64,000 nt of DNA from Thiocystis violacea (GCF_016583575.1 NZ_NRRG01000011.1:62001-126000), one strand, 5' to 3'. Counted from the stretch's first letter, positions 9,001-22,752 are shown. A program made the numbers and translations. The notes: a model not told the origin generated them from the letters alone.

Positions 9001-10503
9001 ATGAGCAAAGAGATCCTATTGGTCGTTGAGGCCGTTTCCAACGAGAAAGACGTCCCCGAAGGCGTGATCTTCGAGGCGATCGAGGCCGCTCTGGCCTCGG
9101 CCACCCGCAAGAAGCATGGCGGCGATATCGAGGCTCGCGTGACGATCGACCGCAAGACTGGGGATTATCGCACCTTTCGGCGCTGGGAGATCGTGCCGGA
9201 CCCGGAGCAGGGCGTGCTGGAGGCCCCGTCGCGCCAGATCACGCAGTCCGCGGCGGAGTATCTGGAGCCGGAACTCAAGGTCGGCGATTTCATCGAGGAA
9301 GAGATCGACTCGGAGCTGTTCGGTCGCATCGCCGCCCAGACCGCCAAGCAGGTCATCGTTCAGAAGGTTCGGGACGCCGAGCGGGCCAAGATCGTCGACG
9401 CCTTCTCCGAGCGCAAGGGTCAGTTGGTCACCGGAATCGTCAAGAAGGCCGAGCGCGGCACCATCCTGCTGGACCTGGGCAACAATGCCGAGGCGCTGAT
9501 ACCCCGCGACCAGGTGATTCCACGCGAATCGGTTCGGGCGGGAGACCGCATGCGCGGCTATCTTTACGATGTGCGCTCGGAGCAGAAGGGGCCGCAGTTG
9601 TTCGTCAGCCGCACGGCGCCTGAGTTGCTGATCGAGCTCTTCAAGCTGGAAGTCCCGGAGGTCGGCGAGGGGTTGATCCAGATCCTCGGCGCGGCCCGCG
9701 ATCCGGGCTCGCGGGCGAAGATCGCGGTGCGCACCTCCGATCCCCGGATCGACCCGGTCGGCGCCTGTGTCGGCATGCGCGGCTCGCGCGTTCAGGCGGT
9801 ATCCAACGAACTCAACGGCGAGCGGGTAGATATCATCCTCTGGGACGAGAATCCCGCTCAGTTCGTCATCAATGCCATGTCCCCCGCGGACGTCGTCTCG
9901 ATCGTCATCGACGAGGAGTCGCGCAGCATGGACGTGGCCGTGAAGGAAGAGAACCTGGCTCAGGCCATCGGTCGTTTCGGTCAGAATGTTCGGCTCGCCA
10001 CCCAGCTCAGCGGCTGGGAGCTAAACGTCATGAACGAGCAGGACGCCGCGACCAAGAGCGAGCAGGAGGCGAAGCGCTTCGCGCGGACCTTCGTGGAGCA
10101 GTTGGCGATCGATGAGACTCTGGCGACCCTGCTGGTCGAGGAGGGCTTTTCGACCGTCGATGAAGTAGCCTACGTCCCGCTCGCCGAGATGCAGGCGATC
10201 GACGAGCTCGATGACGAGACGATCGACATGTTGCGCGAGCGCGCCAAGGATATTCTCCTCACGCGCGCGATCGCCACGGAAGAAGACGTCGATGACGAGG
10301 TCGAGACGAGTCTGCTGTCGTTGGAGGAGATGGACGCCGCTCTCGCCGATACGCTCGCCCAGCGAGGTGTCGTTACCCTGGAGGATCTCGCCGAGCAGTC
10401 GGTCGATGAACTCATGGAAATCGAGGGTATGGACGAGGAGCGGGCCGCCCGCTTGATCATGAAGGCGCGCGAGCCCTGGTTCGCGAACGCCCAAGAGGAA
10501 TAG
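9001..10503 (+). CDS. nusA: Transcription termination/antitermination factor NusA
   Basis: 500 residues from ATG 9001 ([16 protein letters not shown]), which lines up with the E. coli start. Domain order is the RNA-polymerase-binding N-terminal domain (1-~130), S1 (~135-200, [21 protein letters not shown]), two KH domains (~200-345, [17 protein letters not shown] and [13 protein letters not shown]) and two acidic C-terminal repeats (~365-500, each with an EEGFST/QRGVVT-like start and an ERA helix). NusA modulates pausing, termination and antitermination. The RBS is poorly spaced (GGTGGA abuts the ATG). Confidence 0.97.
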   Translation: MSKEILLVVEAVSNEKDVPEGVIFEAIEAALASATRKKHGGDIEARVTIDRKTGDYRTFRRWEIVPDPEQGVLEAPSRQITQSAAEYLEPELKVGDFIEEEIDSELFGRIAAQTAKQVIVQKVRDAERAKIVDAFSERKGQLVTGIVKKAERGTILLDLGNNAEALIPRDQVIPRESVRAGDRMRGYLYDVRSEQKGPQLFVSRTAPELLIELFKLEVPEVGEGLIQILGAARDPGSRAKIAVRTSDPRIDPVGACVGMRGSRVQAVSNELNGERVDIILWDENPAQFVINAMSPADVVSIVIDEESRSMDVAVKEENLAQAIGRFGQNVRLATQLSGWELNVMNEQDAATKSEQEAKRFARTFVEQLAIDETLATLLVEEGFSTVDEVAYVPLAEMQAIDELDDETIDMLRERAKDILLTRAIATEEDVDDEVETSLLSLEEMDAALADTLAQRGVVTLEDLAEQSVDELMEIEGMDEERAARLIMKAREPWFANAQEE

Positions 10504-10521
10504 AGGTACAAAAGTCAGTCC

Positions 10522-13259
<2,738 letters not shown>

Positions 13260-13263
<4 letters not shown>

Positions 13264-13655
13264 GCGAGCGTGAATTCGCCCGCACCGAGCGTATCGGTGC
13301 CGAGATGCAGCGGGTTCTGTCGGTCCTGGTGCGCGACCAGGTCAAGGATCCGCGGCTGGCGAACATCACGGTGCATGAGGTCCGGGTGACCAGGGATCTG
13401 GCGCATGCCAAGGTCTATTTCACCTGTTTCCCAGAGGCGGAGAATCCCAAGGAGCAGGAGCGTCTGCTCAATGGCCGTCTCGCCGGCTTTCTGCGTCACG
13501 CGCTCGCGCAAGAGGTGCGTCTGCGCACCGTTCCAATCCTGCATTTCATTCACGATGAGTCGATCGGCTACGGCGAGCGCTTGTCCTCGTTGATCGACGC
13601 GGCGGTTGGAACCGCGAACAGCGATGATTCGCCCCGCGCGGAGCGGGAGCACTGA
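13260..13655 (+). CDS. rbfA: Ribosome-binding factor A
   Basis: 131 residues from GTG 13260, overlapping the infB stop by 4 nt. The KH-like fold is visible as [29 protein letters not shown]-type strands and [13 protein letters not shown]. RbfA binds the 30S subunit near helix 1 of 16S rRNA during maturation and cold adaptation. The C-terminus ([11 protein letters not shown]) is polar and probably disordered. Confidence 0.96.
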
Positions 13656-13659
13656 CACC

Positions 13660-14577
13660 ATGTTACGTCGTCGCAATCCGGGACGCCCGGTGACCGGGAT
13701 CCTACTGCTGGACAAACCGCTTGGCCTCACCTCGAATGATGCCTTGCAGCGGGTCAAACGCTACTATCGCGCCGCCAAGGCGGGACATACGGGCAGTCTC
13801 GACCCCTTGGCGACGGGGCTTCTGCCCTGCTGTCTGGGCGATTCGACCAAGTTTTCCGCCTTTCTGCTGGATGCCGATAAGCGCTATCGGGTTCGGGTCA
13901 GGCTCGGCGTGACCACCACCACGGCGGATGCCGAGGGCGAGGTGGTGGAGACGGTTCCGGTCGAGGGCATCACCGAGGAGCGCGTCAGACAGGTTCTGCT
14001 CCAGTTTCTCGGTGGCATCGATCAGTTGCCGCCCATGTATTCCGCCGTGAAGCATCAGGGGCAGCGCCTTTACAAACTGGCGCGACAGGGCATCGAGGTC
14101 GAGCGTCAGCCACGCCGGATCCAGATCCATGCCCTGGATTTGCTCGATTGCGCTCCGCCCGAGATCGAACTGGACGTCCATTGCTCCAAGGGAACCTATG
14201 TCCGTACCCTGGCGGAGGACATTGGACGCGAACTGGGCTGTGGTGGGCATGTGAGTGCGCTGCGGCGCACCGGCGTCGGTCCCTATGACGAGACGGCGAT
14301 GCCCTTCGTGTCGATCGAGCAGGTCGCCGCCCTGGCCGAGGAAGAGACCCCGGCTGGCCTGGATGCCCTGCTCCTCCCGCTGGATACGGCGTTGGGACAT
14401 TGGCCATCCGTGCGTCTGTCGGCCGATGCCGCCTTCTATCTCCAGCAGGGACAGGCCGTCCTGGTTCCCCAGGCGCCCACCGAAGGGCTGGTGCGTCTCT
14501 ACGACCAGTCGTCCCGGTTCCTGGGTGTCGGGGAAATCCTCGACGATGGGAAGGTGCAGCCCAAGCGTCTGATCTAG
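13660..14577 (+). CDS. truB: tRNA pseudouridine(55) synthase TruB
   Basis: 305 residues from ATG 13660, 4 nt after the rbfA stop, with GGGAG upstream. An in-frame start at 13606 would overlap rbfA and adds no conserved sequence. Motif [16 protein letters not shown] holds the catalytic Asp that attacks U55. [17 protein letters not shown] is the second family motif and the C-terminal PUA domain ends near VQPKRLI. Makes pseudouridine in the T-loop of all elongator tRNAs. Confidence 0.97.
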   Translation: MLRRRNPGRPVTGILLLDKPLGLTSNDALQRVKRYYRAAKAGHTGSLDPLATGLLPCCLGDSTKFSAFLLDADKRYRVRVRLGVTTTTADAEGEVVETVPVEGITEERVRQVLLQFLGGIDQLPPMYSAVKHQGQRLYKLARQGIEVERQPRRIQIHALDLLDCAPPEIELDVHCSKGTYVRTLAEDIGRELGCGGHVSALRRTGVGPYDETAMPFVSIEQVAALAEEETPAGLDALLLPLDTALGHWPSVRLSADAAFYLQQGQAVLVPQAPTEGLVRLYDQSSRFLGVGEILDDGKVQPKRLI

Positions 14578-14738
14578 CCGCCCCTGGTGGTGGTTCGGGC
14601 CGATCCGCGAGGCACTCGGAAATTCACTGATTTTTTCACCGATCCTATTCCCTGAAGTCATTGTCGGGGATGGCCATGGCGGTAGCGACCGCCGGGCAAG
14701 GGTCGTTCTCTCGTCCCAACCTATTGAGGAGATAACCA

Positions 14739-15008
14739 ATGACAATGACTGCGGCGGACAAGAAAAAGGTCGTCGATGAATACGCGCGTGGCGAGCGTGA
14801 CACCGGATCGCCCGAGGTCCAGGTGGCGCTGCTGACGGCGCGGATTCTGGATCTGACCGATCATTTCAAGGAGCACAAGCACGACCATCACTCGCGCCGC
14901 GGCCTGGTGCGCATGGTCAATTCCCGGCGCAAGCTGCTCGACTATCTCAAGCGCAAGGATCTGGATCGCTATCGCGCCCTGATCGCGCGTCTGGGTCTGC
15001 GTCGCTGA
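14739..15008 (+). CDS. rpsO: 30S ribosomal protein S15
   Basis: 89 residues, the exact E. coli length, from ATG 14739 with AGGAGAT 8 nt upstream. [15 protein letters not shown] and [23 protein letters not shown] are family hallmarks. The 160-nt leader carries a GGCGGT-AGCG-ACCGCC hairpin (14678-14693); S15 represses its own mRNA through leader structure in E. coli, but I cannot show the same fold here. Followed by pnp, as in enterobacteria. Confidence 0.98.
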   Translation: MTMTAADKKKVVDEYARGERDTGSPEVQVALLTARILDLTDHFKEHKHDHHSRRGLVRMVNSRRKLLDYLKRKDLDRYRALIARLGLRR

Positions 15009-15024
15009 CAGGCGACGCACCCCC

Positions 15025-15061
15025 GGCGGACGAGCGGCCCTCCGGTGCCCGTTCGTCCGCC
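15025..15061 (+). promoter_or_regulatory. Long rpsO-pnp intercistronic stem (likely RNase III site)
   Basis: A 13-bp stem (15025-15037 with 15049-15061; one G-U pair) closes an 11-nt loop and has no U-tract, so it is not a classical terminator. In E. coli the pnp leader has a double-stranded stem cut by RNase III, which triggers PNPase autocontrol. Same place and similar shape here; function inferred. Confidence 0.6.
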
Positions 15062-15192
15062 AGCTCCCGCGACCGGTCGGTCGCCGGAGTCGACGGCACA
15101 GGCTGTCACTCCTTTTCTCGCTGGCTCGAGCCAAGGTTGGAGTGCGCCAGGGCACACGGCCCCGGCGGCCCAAACACCCCGAGGATTTATCT

Positions 15193-17292
15193 GTGATTCC
15201 CACCCCTATCGTTAAGCAGTTCCAATTCGGAAACCAGACAGTCAAGCTGGAAACGGGCGAGATCGCGCGCCAGGCCGATGGTGCTGTCATGGTCAACATG
15301 GACGACACCGTGGTCCTGGTGACGGTCGTGATCGACAAACGACCTGGCGCGGAGCGCGATTTCCTGCCCCTGACCGTCGACTATCAGGAAAAGACCTATG
15401 CCGCTGGACGCATCCCAGGCGGCTTTTTCCGTCGCGAAGGGCGCCCGAGCGAAGGCGAGATCCTGACCGCGCGGCTGATCGACCGTCCCATCCGGCCGTT
15501 GTTCGCCGATGGTTTCTGCAGCGAGGTGCAGATCATCGCCACGGTCAAGTCGCTGAATCCCGCCGTCAATCCAGAGATTCCCGCCCTGATCGGCGCCTCC
15601 GCCGCGCTCGCGATCGCCGGTGCGCCCTTCAACGGACCGATCGGCGCGGCACGGGTCGGTTACAAGGATGGCGAGTACATTCTCAACCCGGCCGTGGTCG
15701 GTCTGACCCCGGATTCCGACCTGGACCTGATCGTGGCCGGTACCGACAAGGCCGTGCTCATGGTGGAGTCCGAGGCGCGTGGGCTCTCCGAGGAGATCAT
15801 GCTCGGCGCGGTCCTCTTCGGCCACGAACAGATGCAGGTCGTGATCCAGGCCATCCGCGAGCTGGCGGCCGAGGTCGGCAAGCCCCCGATGGCCTGGACG
15901 CCCAAGGAACCGGATCAGGCGTTGCATGATGCGGTGGCCCGCGTTGGCGGCGAGCCGATCGCGACCGCCTATCGCATCAAGGAAAAGCAGGACCGTTACC
16001 TGGCCCTGGGCGCGGCCCGCTCCGCCATCGTCGCGGAGTTGTGCGGCGGCGAGGCGCCCGCCTGGAGCGAGGCGCAGGTCAAGGCCGCGATCGAGGCCCT
16101 GGAGTCCCGGACGGTCCGCGAGTCGATCCTTTCCGGCAATCCCCGCATCGACGGCCGCGATGGCAAGACCGTGCGCCCCATCACCATCCGCACCGGCGTC
16201 CTGCCGCGCACCCATGGCTCCGCGCTCTTCACCCGCGGCGAGACCCAGGCGATCGTCATCACCACGCTGGGAACCGAGCGCGACTCGCAGATTATCGATG
16301 CCCTGGAAGGCGAGCGGCGCGAGCACTTCATGCTCCACTATAACTTCCCGCCCTTCTGCGTCGGCGAGTTGGGTCGGGTCGGCAGCCCCAAGCGGCGCGA
16401 GATCGGTCATGGCCGTCTGGCCAAGCGCGGCGTGCTGGCCGTGATGCCGAGCATCGAGGAGTTCCCCTATTCGGTGCGCGTGGTCTCGGAAATCACCGAG
16501 TCCAACGGCTCCAGTTCCATGGCGAGCGTCTGCGGTACCAGTCTGGCTCTGATGGATGCCGGCGTGCCGATCAAGGCCCCGGTCGCGGGCGTGGCCATGG
16601 GTCTGATCAAGGAGGACGACCGCTTCGCCGTCCTGACCGACATCATGGGTGACGAGGACCACCTCGGCGACATGGACTTCAAGGTCGCCGGCACCACCAG
16701 CGGCATCAACGCCCTGCAGATGGACATCAAGATCGAGGGTATCACCAAGGAAATCATGGAGATCGCCCTGGCTCAGGCCAAGGAGGGGCGTCTGCACATC
16801 CTCGGCGAGATGCACAAGGTGATCCAGGCGCACCGCTCGGAGATGTCCGAGCACGCCCCACGCATCATCGAGTTCAAGATCCATCCCGAGAAGATCCGCG
16901 ACGTCATCGGCAAGGGCGGTTCCGTGATCCGCTCCATCACCGAGGAGACCGGCGCCACCATCGACATCAACGATGACGGCGTGGTCAAGATCTTCTCCGT
17001 GGTCAAGACCGCTGGCGAGGAGGCGAAGAAACGCATTCGTCTCATCACCGCCGACGTCGAGGTGGGCAAGATCTACGAGGGCAAGGTCGCCCGTCTGATG
17101 GACTTCGGCGCCTTCGTCACCATCCTGCCCGGCCGTGACGGTCTGGTTCACATCTCCCAGATCTGCGAGGAGCGGGTGCAGTCGGTGAGTGACAAGCTCA
17201 AGGAAGGCGACCAGGTTCGCGTCAAGGTTCTGGAAGTCGACAAGCAGGGGCGCATCCGACTCAGCATGAAGGCGGTCGAGCTGGGCGAGTAG
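15193..17292 (+). CDS. pnp: Polyribonucleotide nucleotidyltransferase (PNPase)
   Basis: 699 residues from GTG 15193 (GAGG 8 nt upstream); the frame is open to 15142, but the extra residues are not family-like. Two RNase PH domains flank a helical domain. [20 protein letters not shown] is in the first, and the second carries the catalytic site around [17 protein letters not shown] domain ([17 protein letters not shown]) and an S1 domain ([17 protein letters not shown]) bind RNA at the C-terminus. Phosphorolytic 3'-5' RNA decay, usually with RNase E in a degradosome. Confidence 0.98.
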   Translation: MIPTPIVKQFQFGNQTVKLETGEIARQADGAVMVNMDDTVVLVTVVIDKRPGAERDFLPLTVDYQEKTYAAGRIPGGFFRREGRPSEGEILTARLIDRPIRPLFADGFCSEVQIIATVKSLNPAVNPEIPALIGASAALAIAGAPFNGPIGAARVGYKDGEYILNPAVVGLTPDSDLDLIVAGTDKAVLMVESEARGLSEEIMLGAVLFGHEQMQVVIQAIRELAAEVGKPPMAWTPKEPDQALHDAVARVGGEPIATAYRIKEKQDRYLALGAARSAIVAELCGGEAPAWSEAQVKAAIEALESRTVRESILSGNPRIDGRDGKTVRPITIRTGVLPRTHGSALFTRGETQAIVITTLGTERDSQIIDALEGERREHFMLHYNFPPFCVGELGRVGSPKRREIGHGRLAKRGVLAVMPSIEEFPYSVRVVSEITESNGSSSMASVCGTSLALMDAGVPIKAPVAGVAMGLIKEDDRFAVLTDIMGDEDHLGDMDFKVAGTTSGINALQMDIKIEGITKEIMEIALAQAKEGRLHILGEMHKVIQAHRSEMSEHAPRIIEFKIHPEKIRDVIGKGGSVIRSITEETGATIDINDDGVVKIFSVVKTAGEEAKKRIRLITADVEVGKIYEGKVARLMDFGAFVTILPGRDGLVHISQICEERVQSVSDKLKEGDQVRVKVLEVDKQGRIRLSMKAVELGE

Positions 17293-17324
17293 CCTGGCCA
17301 GGGCGCGACTGACGCCCTGATATG

Positions 17325-17349
17325 AAAAGGGGCCTTTCGGCCCCTTTTT
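17325..17349. terminator. Bidirectional terminator between pnp and creA
   Basis: AAAAGGGGCC-TTTC-GGCCCCTTTTT has a U-run on either strand, so it serves pnp (plus) and the convergent gene ending at 17405 (minus). Confidence 0.92.
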
Positions 17350-17404
17350 CATGTCTGGAGATTGGATGGGGTCAGGGAGCCACTTGCTAGATGGATCCCG
17401 CCGA

Positions 17405-17911
17405 TCAGTTGGCCGGTGCTGGCTCCGGCTCCGGCACGGCTGGGCCGTGAGACCAGGGCTGGATCGCGACGGCCGAGATACTGTTCTTGGGTGACCCTTC
17501 GATGATGCGGTCGCTGTAGCTCAGGTAGACCAGGGCATGGCGTGGGGCGTCGTAGAATCGCGCGACCTGGAGGCTCTTGAACAGGAGCGATGTCCGTTTC
17601 TTGAAGACCTCCTCGCCATTACGCTTGCCGGAGCGCACGTCGTCCGGCAGATCGACGGGGCCAATCTGGGTGCATTCGATCGAGGCGTCCGAGGTATCCT
17701 CGGCGACGCCGACCGCGCCCGAGACACCGCCGGTCTTGGCCCGGCTCAGGTAGCAGACGACACCTGGGATGCCTTCGTCCTGGAAGACCTCGACGACGAT
17801 CTTGTCGTTGGGTCCCATCCATTTGAACTTGGTCGAGACGCTGCCGATCTGCTCGGCAACGACGGTCGTGGACAGTCCGATCAGGGTTAGGGCCGTGAGA
17901 ACGGGGCGCAT
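17405..17911 (-). CDS. creA: CreA family periplasmic protein
   Basis: 168 residues. Signal peptide [19 protein letters not shown], then [41 protein letters not shown] in pieces typical of CreA, including the two cysteines (CYLSRA and IECTQIGP). Its molecular role is unknown even in E. coli, where the gene lies next to creBCD; no creBCD is seen here. The proline-rich end ([10 protein letters not shown]) is probably disordered. The plus-strand neighbour pnp converges on it across a shared terminator. Confidence 0.93.
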   Translation of the reverse strand: MRPVLTALTLIGLSTTVVAEQIGSVSTKFKWMGPNDKIVVEVFQDEGIPGVVCYLSRAKTGGVSGAVGVAEDTSDASIECTQIGPVDLPDDVRSGKRNGEEVFKKRTSLLFKSLQVARFYDAPRHALVYLSYSDRIIEGSPKNSISAVAIQPWSHGPAVPEPEPAPAN

Positions 17912-18005
17912 CGCTCGATCTCCTTCTGTGCTGTGCCAAATTCGATCAATGGAATCGCGACGGATCTTGCTCGGTTCGGGCGCGCGGGATCGCCGTGCGT
18001 CGCGG

Positions 18006-19202
18006 TCAGGCGCCGAACAGTCGGTCGGCCTCGCTTCGGCTGCGGGTCAGGGCGTCTTCCATCGACACTCCGAGGAACCAGTTTCCGGTCAGACCCAGGC
18101 GAGTGCCGGCGAGTGCCGCGTCCAGTCGCGTCACCAGGTCGAAATGTCCGCGCCGCATGGCCGGCAGACGATTCCGGACGGACTCGCGGGCGGCGATGCG
18201 CTCGGGGTCGACACCCAGGGCCGCGCAGGCGCGTCGCGCCTGGGACTCCGGGTCGAGCGCGCCGGGGCGGAAATGGAAGGCGAAACCACGATAGCCGTCG
18301 TCCGGCAGGAAGTCGCGCGAGACCGCCGAATAGAAGGCGTCTCCCACCGAGATCAGTCCGGCGGTGGGTGGCAGATCCAGATCCGCCCTGCGGAAGACCA
18401 GCACCAGGGTCTCGATCTCGGCCACGCCGATGCCGGAGGCGAGTTCGCGTGCCGGCTCGAATCCATCGGGGATGAGTTGGGCCGCGGCGTCCGGCGGGAC
18501 CGCCAGGGTCAGATAGCTGGAGCGGAGAGTCGCGCCGTCCGCCATCGCGACGCGGAACCCAGGGCCATCGGAGTGGATCGCGGCGACCCGCTGTCCGGTC
18601 CGTGTCTCGATCCCTTTCTGGGCGGCGATGGCGTTTGGAATGGCCGAGAGACCCTCGGCGAAGGTGAACGCCTTGATGACGTCCTTGCGACGGGGCTTGC
18701 GACGGAACAGCGCCTCGGCCGGGTAGTCGTCGGCCGGCTGACAGATGACGGCCTGGAAGGCATGTCGCAGCAGATCCTGGTAGTTGCGCTGGCCCAGGAC
18801 GGTTCCGTAGTAGTCACGCACACTGCGTCCGGCCTTGGGCGCCTTGAAGATTCGGGGGAAGCAGCGAGCCGCCTCGAACAGATGCAGGGCGGAGAGAATG
18901 GAGCGCCGTTTGCCGTCCTTCCAGAGTTTGTAGCCGACCTTGAGCTTGGGCTGGACCTGGCTGGTCAGTCCCAGGTCGTCGAGGATGGACAGCATGTTGC
19001 CGTAGCTGTTGAAGCAGGTATGGCCGCCGGCCTCGGTCCAGAAGCCGCCGAGCGACTCGAAGCGCTGGCTGTTGATGCAGCCACCGAGGCGGTCGCTGGA
19101 TTCCAGGATCAGGGTGGACAGGCCGCGACGGGCGGAGAAATGGGCGGCGCCCAGGCCGCTGATGCCGGCGCCGATGACGATGTGGTCGAAGTCTTTGCTC
19201 AT
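18006..19202 (-). CDS. FAD-dependent amine/protoporphyrinogen-oxidase-like oxidoreductase
   Basis: 398 residues. An N-terminal Rossmann motif [16 protein letters not shown] and [16 protein letters not shown] bind FAD (NAD_binding_8/amino_oxidase class). The C-terminus [20 protein letters not shown] is the second FAD-contact motif seen in protoporphyrinogen oxidases and related desaturases. Length is a little short for HemY (about 450). Protoporphyrinogen oxidation for haem or bacteriochlorophyll is a reasonable guess, but carotenoid or amine oxidases share these motifs. It starts 13 nt after the upstream gene's stop, so the two are co-transcribed. Confidence 0.75.
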   Translation of the reverse strand: MSKDFDHIVIGAGISGLGAAHFSARRGLSTLILESSDRLGGCINSQRFESLGGFWTEAGGHTCFNSYGNMLSILDDLGLTSQVQPKLKVGYKLWKDGKRRSILSALHLFEAARCFPRIFKAPKAGRSVRDYYGTVLGQRNYQDLLRHAFQAVICQPADDYPAEALFRRKPRRKDVIKAFTFAEGLSAIPNAIAAQKGIETRTGQRVAAIHSDGPGFRVAMADGATLRSSYLTLAVPPDAAAQLIPDGFEPARELASGIGVAEIETLVLVFRRADLDLPPTAGLISVGDAFYSAVSRDFLPDDGYRGFAFHFRPGALDPESQARRACAALGVDPERIAARESVRNRLPAMRRGHFDLVTRLDAALAGTRLGLTGNWFLGVSMEDALTRSRSEADRLFGA

Positions 19203-19215
19203 GGGGAGGGGCCGA

Positions 19216-19722
19216 TCAACGTAGGTCTTGGTCGTCGTCTGGTCCCTCGTCCTTGTCGGCCAGCGTGAGGTGGCTGATGTCGGGCAGCCGTGTCTGCGGG
19301 AGACGCGGCTCGCAGTCCTCGAGACTCCATTCGGGACCGGGCACCAGACTCAGGTAACTGGTATCGAGGTCGAGCATCTTAACCTCGTGGGGCTCCTCAA
19401 GAAAGCCGTCCATGGGCGCGAGTTGGAGCGCTCCCGGTGCTTGCGGCGGATGGGTGGCGGCTGGCTGGTTCGCCGGGGCCTCGCTCGACTCGATCAGGGT
19501 CAGGCCGAGAATGGCCCCGGCCTCGTCGAAGATCCGCTTGAAGCGAGCCGCCGTCGCGGCATCGACATCGCGCTTGATCATGACCGGCTTGCCGCCGAAG
19601 AGTCGCTCGATCCCAGCGGCGTCGAGCTTGAAGACGGCTCGCAGGCGCTGGCGGGCGTCGGCTGGGTCGGCTTCCGGCTTGAGCGTACCGTCGAAGAGAA
19701 GGTCGAATCGCGCGTCTGGCAT
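19216..19722 (-). CDS. Conserved hypothetical protein with small N-terminal alpha/beta domain
   Basis: 168 residues, no signal peptide or membrane segment. Residues 1-75 (FDLLFDGTLKPEADP, VFKLDAAGIERLFGGKPVMIKRDVD, AARFKRIFDEAGA) form a compact domain that I recall at the N-terminus of various gammaproteobacterial hypothetical or membrane proteins, where a Lys-rich loop follows GKP. The rest is Pro- and acid-rich and likely flexible. It precedes the FAD oxidoreductase gene by 13 nt, so a partner role is possible but unproven. I cannot name a function. Confidence 0.6.
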   Translation of the reverse strand: MPDARFDLLFDGTLKPEADPADARQRLRAVFKLDAAGIERLFGGKPVMIKRDVDAATAARFKRIFDEAGAILGLTLIESSEAPANQPAATHPPQAPGALQLAPMDGFLEEPHEVKMLDLDTSYLSLVPGPEWSLEDCEPRLPQTRLPDISHLTLADKDEGPDDDQDLR

Positions 19723-19770
19723 GAGGCTCCATCTCCAGATCCAGGCCGGAGCCTGGATCGATGCAAGGTT

Positions 19771-20352
19771 TTACAGCGGCTTGGACAGGCTGAAGGCGCC
19801 GCGAATGTCGCCCAAGGCGAAGCCGCGTGCCTGGTCTTGCGGATAGCGCTCGTCCAGCGCCGCGGCGACTGGTTCGCTGATCTCGGTGCCGTGGCAGGCC
19901 AGGCACACCTCCTGGGTCGGAACGGCCTTCATGAAGCGGAACCGCTGGCCCTGATCGGTCTCGACCACCTCGGCGTGCGCCATGGTCTCGACGCTCTCAC
20001 CGCTGGCCTTGCGCGTCTCGAATGACTCCAGGACGCCGCGCTCCCAGTCGTCCGGCGCGCCGAGCTTGGCGTTGCGGGGCTTGAGGCTCGTGCGACCGAC
20101 CTCCCAGCCCGAGGATCTCGATAGCCCGGCGGCGATGGCAGGTGCGCGCTTCTGGCAGACCTCGATCGCCTTGATTGGGCCGCCATTGTTGATGCTGGTT
20201 TTCAGCTCGGACTGCAACTGGTCGGCGAACTGCTTGATGAGGCCCTTGGCCTCGTCGACGTTGGGGTTGGCGGCCTTGTCATCGGCATGCGCCAGGCCGG
20301 CGATCAGCAGGGCGCAAGCGGCCGCCAGGGTTGGTCGAGTCAGTACTTTCAT
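19771..20352 (-). CDS. Periplasmic Tll0287-like (DUF3365) c-type haem protein
   Basis: 193 residues from the ATG at 20352-20350, with AAGGAGA 8 nt upstream; the frame stays open upstream but without protein-like sequence. Signal peptide ends ALA-H-ADD. CLACHG is a CxxCH haem-c site, placed as in Tll0287-like/DUF3365 domains, which have a PAS-like fold and are thought to sense redox state or gases. IEVCQKRAPAIAAGLS and VGRTSLKPRNAKLGAPDDWE are typical of the family. A free-standing sensor or electron carrier in the periplasm is the likely role. Confidence 0.85.
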   Translation of the reverse strand: MKVLTRPTLAAACALLIAGLAHADDKAANPNVDEAKGLIKQFADQLQSELKTSINNGGPIKAIEVCQKRAPAIAAGLSRSSGWEVGRTSLKPRNAKLGAPDDWERGVLESFETRKASGESVETMAHAEVVETDQGQRFRFMKAVPTQEVCLACHGTEISEPVAAALDERYPQDQARGFALGDIRGAFSLSKPL

Positions 20353-20593
20353 CGATGGTTTCTCCTTGTTCGTTCGGTTGATGGGGGCGGAATCATGGGC
20401 GCGCTTGGGCCGGCCCGCTGCCTTTGACGGATCGTACCCGAAGAGTTCCGCCCTTGACGATAAACCCGGAAGGAGCCGCCAGCCTCCGGCGGTCGCGGGG
20501 CGGGCTGGATGGCTTGGCGGCCAACCGATGATGCACCGCTCGGGTGATGGATGTCTTTGCGAATGGACCGGTAGGGAGCGGTCCGGCCAGGAC

Positions 20594-22468
20594 TCAGCGA
20601 CGGAGCTGGACCGATGGCACGGACGCCTCCAGGAATCCCGTGTCGGGGGCGTGAAGATCCAGCAGTGTGTGCTGTTCGCCACTGAAGAGATCGGTTCTGA
20701 GCGTCTCGACGGCCCGAACCCAGCGCGTGGAGTCCGCGCAGGCGGGAGGATCGCCGTCTGTTCCGCGACAGACCCGTGAATTCGCGTCCGCGAGCACGAA
20801 GTGCGCGCCCGGCAGTGGGCGAATGCGCGACTGGTCCGTGGCCTGACTCGCGACCTTCATGAGGCTTGGTCGCTGGTCGCCAAGCAAGTCGAGCAGCAGC
20901 GCGGGCAACCGGTAGGCGGGCAGATCGCCCACCGACAGGGGGCCACGCTGGCCGTCGATCAGGATCAGGGGTGTCTCGACCAGGGTGCGGAACATGGGGT
21001 CGGTGAAGTCGCCGCGACGTTTGGCCAGCAGGCCGGATTCCGTATAACCGCCGAAATTCGGTGTCAGCGCGGGGAGATGGTCGCCGAAGAGTACGATCAG
21101 TCCCTCTGGATCCGCCTGGCGCAACTCACGCAGAAAGGCCATGAGTTCGCGCGACTTGTAGTGCATGGTGTTGGCATAGGCCGCGACCACCTCATGACCC
21201 TTGGCCGCCTCGATGACCGGTGGGCGACGCTCGTTGAGCGGGTAGGGCAGGTGACCGAAATAGGTCAGCAGGAAATTGAACAGCGGTCGCGGGCCATCGA
21301 GCCGGGATCCCAGACGATCCATGACCTGCCGATAGAGCGATTCATCGCTGAGAAACACCTGGTTCATGTCATCGAGCGCGAAATCCCGATCGGACCAATA
21401 GGTCTCGAACCCGATCCGTCGATAGGCATTGACGCGGTTCCAGAAGGACGCGGCGTTGGGGTGGGAAGCGATCGCGTGGTATCCCGCCTCGCCCAGGTGA
21501 CGGGGAAGACAGGGCGTCTCGCGCTTCAGGCCGGTCTCGAAGAAAACGTTGTCCTCCGTCACCGGAAAGCCGCAGAGGATCTCGAACTCCACGTTGGCGG
21601 TGTAACCGCCGAACACGGGGGAGAGGAGGTGCGAATGCCCGGCCTCCGCCCACAGCCGGCGAAACTCGGGGTCCAGCGGATCGGCGGACAGCCTGGAGGC
21701 GGTGAGTGCCATGGGATCCCAGAAGGATTCCAGGACGATCATGTGCAGATTGCGCGAGGGTCGGTTGGCGGTCTGGACCTTGACCAGGCGGTCGGATCCG
21801 GCGCCGTCGAGAACCTCCAGCGCCTGGCTGACCTCGGAAACCGTCGGGGGCGCCACCCGCCGCGCCAGACCGCGCGCGGTCTCTTGAAGCAAATGGATCG
21901 GCAGACCGCGCGACTGATAGTTTTCGGGCTGATTCCAGACCGAGTGACCGAAGTGCCGGTCCATCGCGCGCGAGAGGTCGCCGGGGAAGACGGTGAGGAG
22001 CGTCACGCCCAGCGCGAGCAGGCCCAGGCCGACCCAGGTTTCACGCCGCCGCCAGGCGATCGTCCAGGCCAGCAGCAGGAGCGGGGCCGCGACCATGAGC
22101 ACGGCGCCGACGAGCGGCCAACCGTCGAGCAGCAGGAACATATTGCGCGCCGCCGCGAAGTCGTCCGGCATCACCGGGGCGCCCAGGGTCGAGAGCTTCA
22201 TGGCGTTGCCGAGCGTCAAGGCGCTGAAAAGCGCGGTCGACGCCATCATGAACCACTTGAGCGAGCGCGAAAGTCCGAAGAGGAGGGCGCCGATGAGCAG
22301 ATGCGCGATCAGGTCGCGCGCGTAGGCCGAGTCCGAGGGTTTGACCTGGAGGAAGTGGCTGATCGCCGTCTGGGCCAAGAGGTACCAGATCAGCACGAAC
22401 AGCAGGGCGGCGCCCCAGGCGAGCAAACGGCGATGGGCGAGGGCGGATGGAACGAAAGGAGGCTTCAT
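20594..22468 (-). CDS. LTA-synthase-like membrane phosphotransferase (sulfatase fold)
   Basis: 624 residues. Four to five N-terminal membrane segments (about 13-32, 50-67, 72-90, 118-137, 145-162) precede a periplasmic alkaline-phosphatase-superfamily domain. HMIVLESFWDP gives the first metal ligand, GGYTANVEFEILCGFP places the nucleophilic Thr as in LtaS/OpgB-type enzymes, and VLFGDHLPALTPN supplies Asp/His ligands. Gram-negative members transfer phosphoglycerol or phosphoethanolamine to periplasmic glucans or envelope sugars; which applies cannot be read here. Divergent from the DUF3334 gene at 22753. Confidence 0.85.
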   Translation of the reverse strand: MKPPFVPSALAHRRLLAWGAALLFVLIWYLLAQTAISHFLQVKPSDSAYARDLIAHLLIGALLFGLSRSLKWFMMASTALFSALTLGNAMKLSTLGAPVMPDDFAAARNMFLLLDGWPLVGAVLMVAAPLLLLAWTIAWRRRETWVGLGLLALGVTLLTVFPGDLSRAMDRHFGHSVWNQPENYQSRGLPIHLLQETARGLARRVAPPTVSEVSQALEVLDGAGSDRLVKVQTANRPSRNLHMIVLESFWDPMALTASRLSADPLDPEFRRLWAEAGHSHLLSPVFGGYTANVEFEILCGFPVTEDNVFFETGLKRETPCLPRHLGEAGYHAIASHPNAASFWNRVNAYRRIGFETYWSDRDFALDDMNQVFLSDESLYRQVMDRLGSRLDGPRPLFNFLLTYFGHLPYPLNERRPPVIEAAKGHEVVAAYANTMHYKSRELMAFLRELRQADPEGLIVLFGDHLPALTPNFGGYTESGLLAKRRGDFTDPMFRTLVETPLILIDGQRGPLSVGDLPAYRLPALLLDLLGDQRPSLMKVASQATDQSRIRPLPGAHFVLADANSRVCRGTDGDPPACADSTRWVRAVETLRTDLFSGEQHTLLDLHAPDTGFLEASVPSVQLRR

Positions 22469-22752
22469 GTCGGTAGCGGTGGAACGACGGATCCTTGAGG
22501 AACGCCTGATGCCACACAGCCTAGCCGATCGTCATGAAAATGTCTCGAAAGCGTAACAACGCCGCGGGGCGTCGAGATTCCATCGCGGCGACTGGCGCGG
22601 CGACGGATTCGGTGTGAGGATGTCGTCACATCGCCCGTGCTTGAAATCCAGTACAACAATCCGTGATTCTGAACATCCCGCGCCGCCTATCCGATGACCT
22701 CGACGGCACGGGCGCCCCGGCTCAATCGCTAACCCGGCAGGAACCAAGATCC

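Noticed and set aside
15187-17352. 721-codon open frame on the minus strand opposite pnp
   Set aside because: It mirrors the high-GC third-position pattern of pnp, has Asp/Leu/Val-heavy composition with no motif or RBS, and pnp itself is unmistakable.
20801-22498. 565-codon plus-strand frame opposite the LTA-synthase-like gene
   Set aside because: Its sequence is Gln/Arg/Glu-rich shadow of the membrane protein; no start context or motif. The same applies to long shadows at 17769-19268, 32910-34277, 36778-37785, 39534-41015, 43669-45183, 56492-58318 and 60452-62305.
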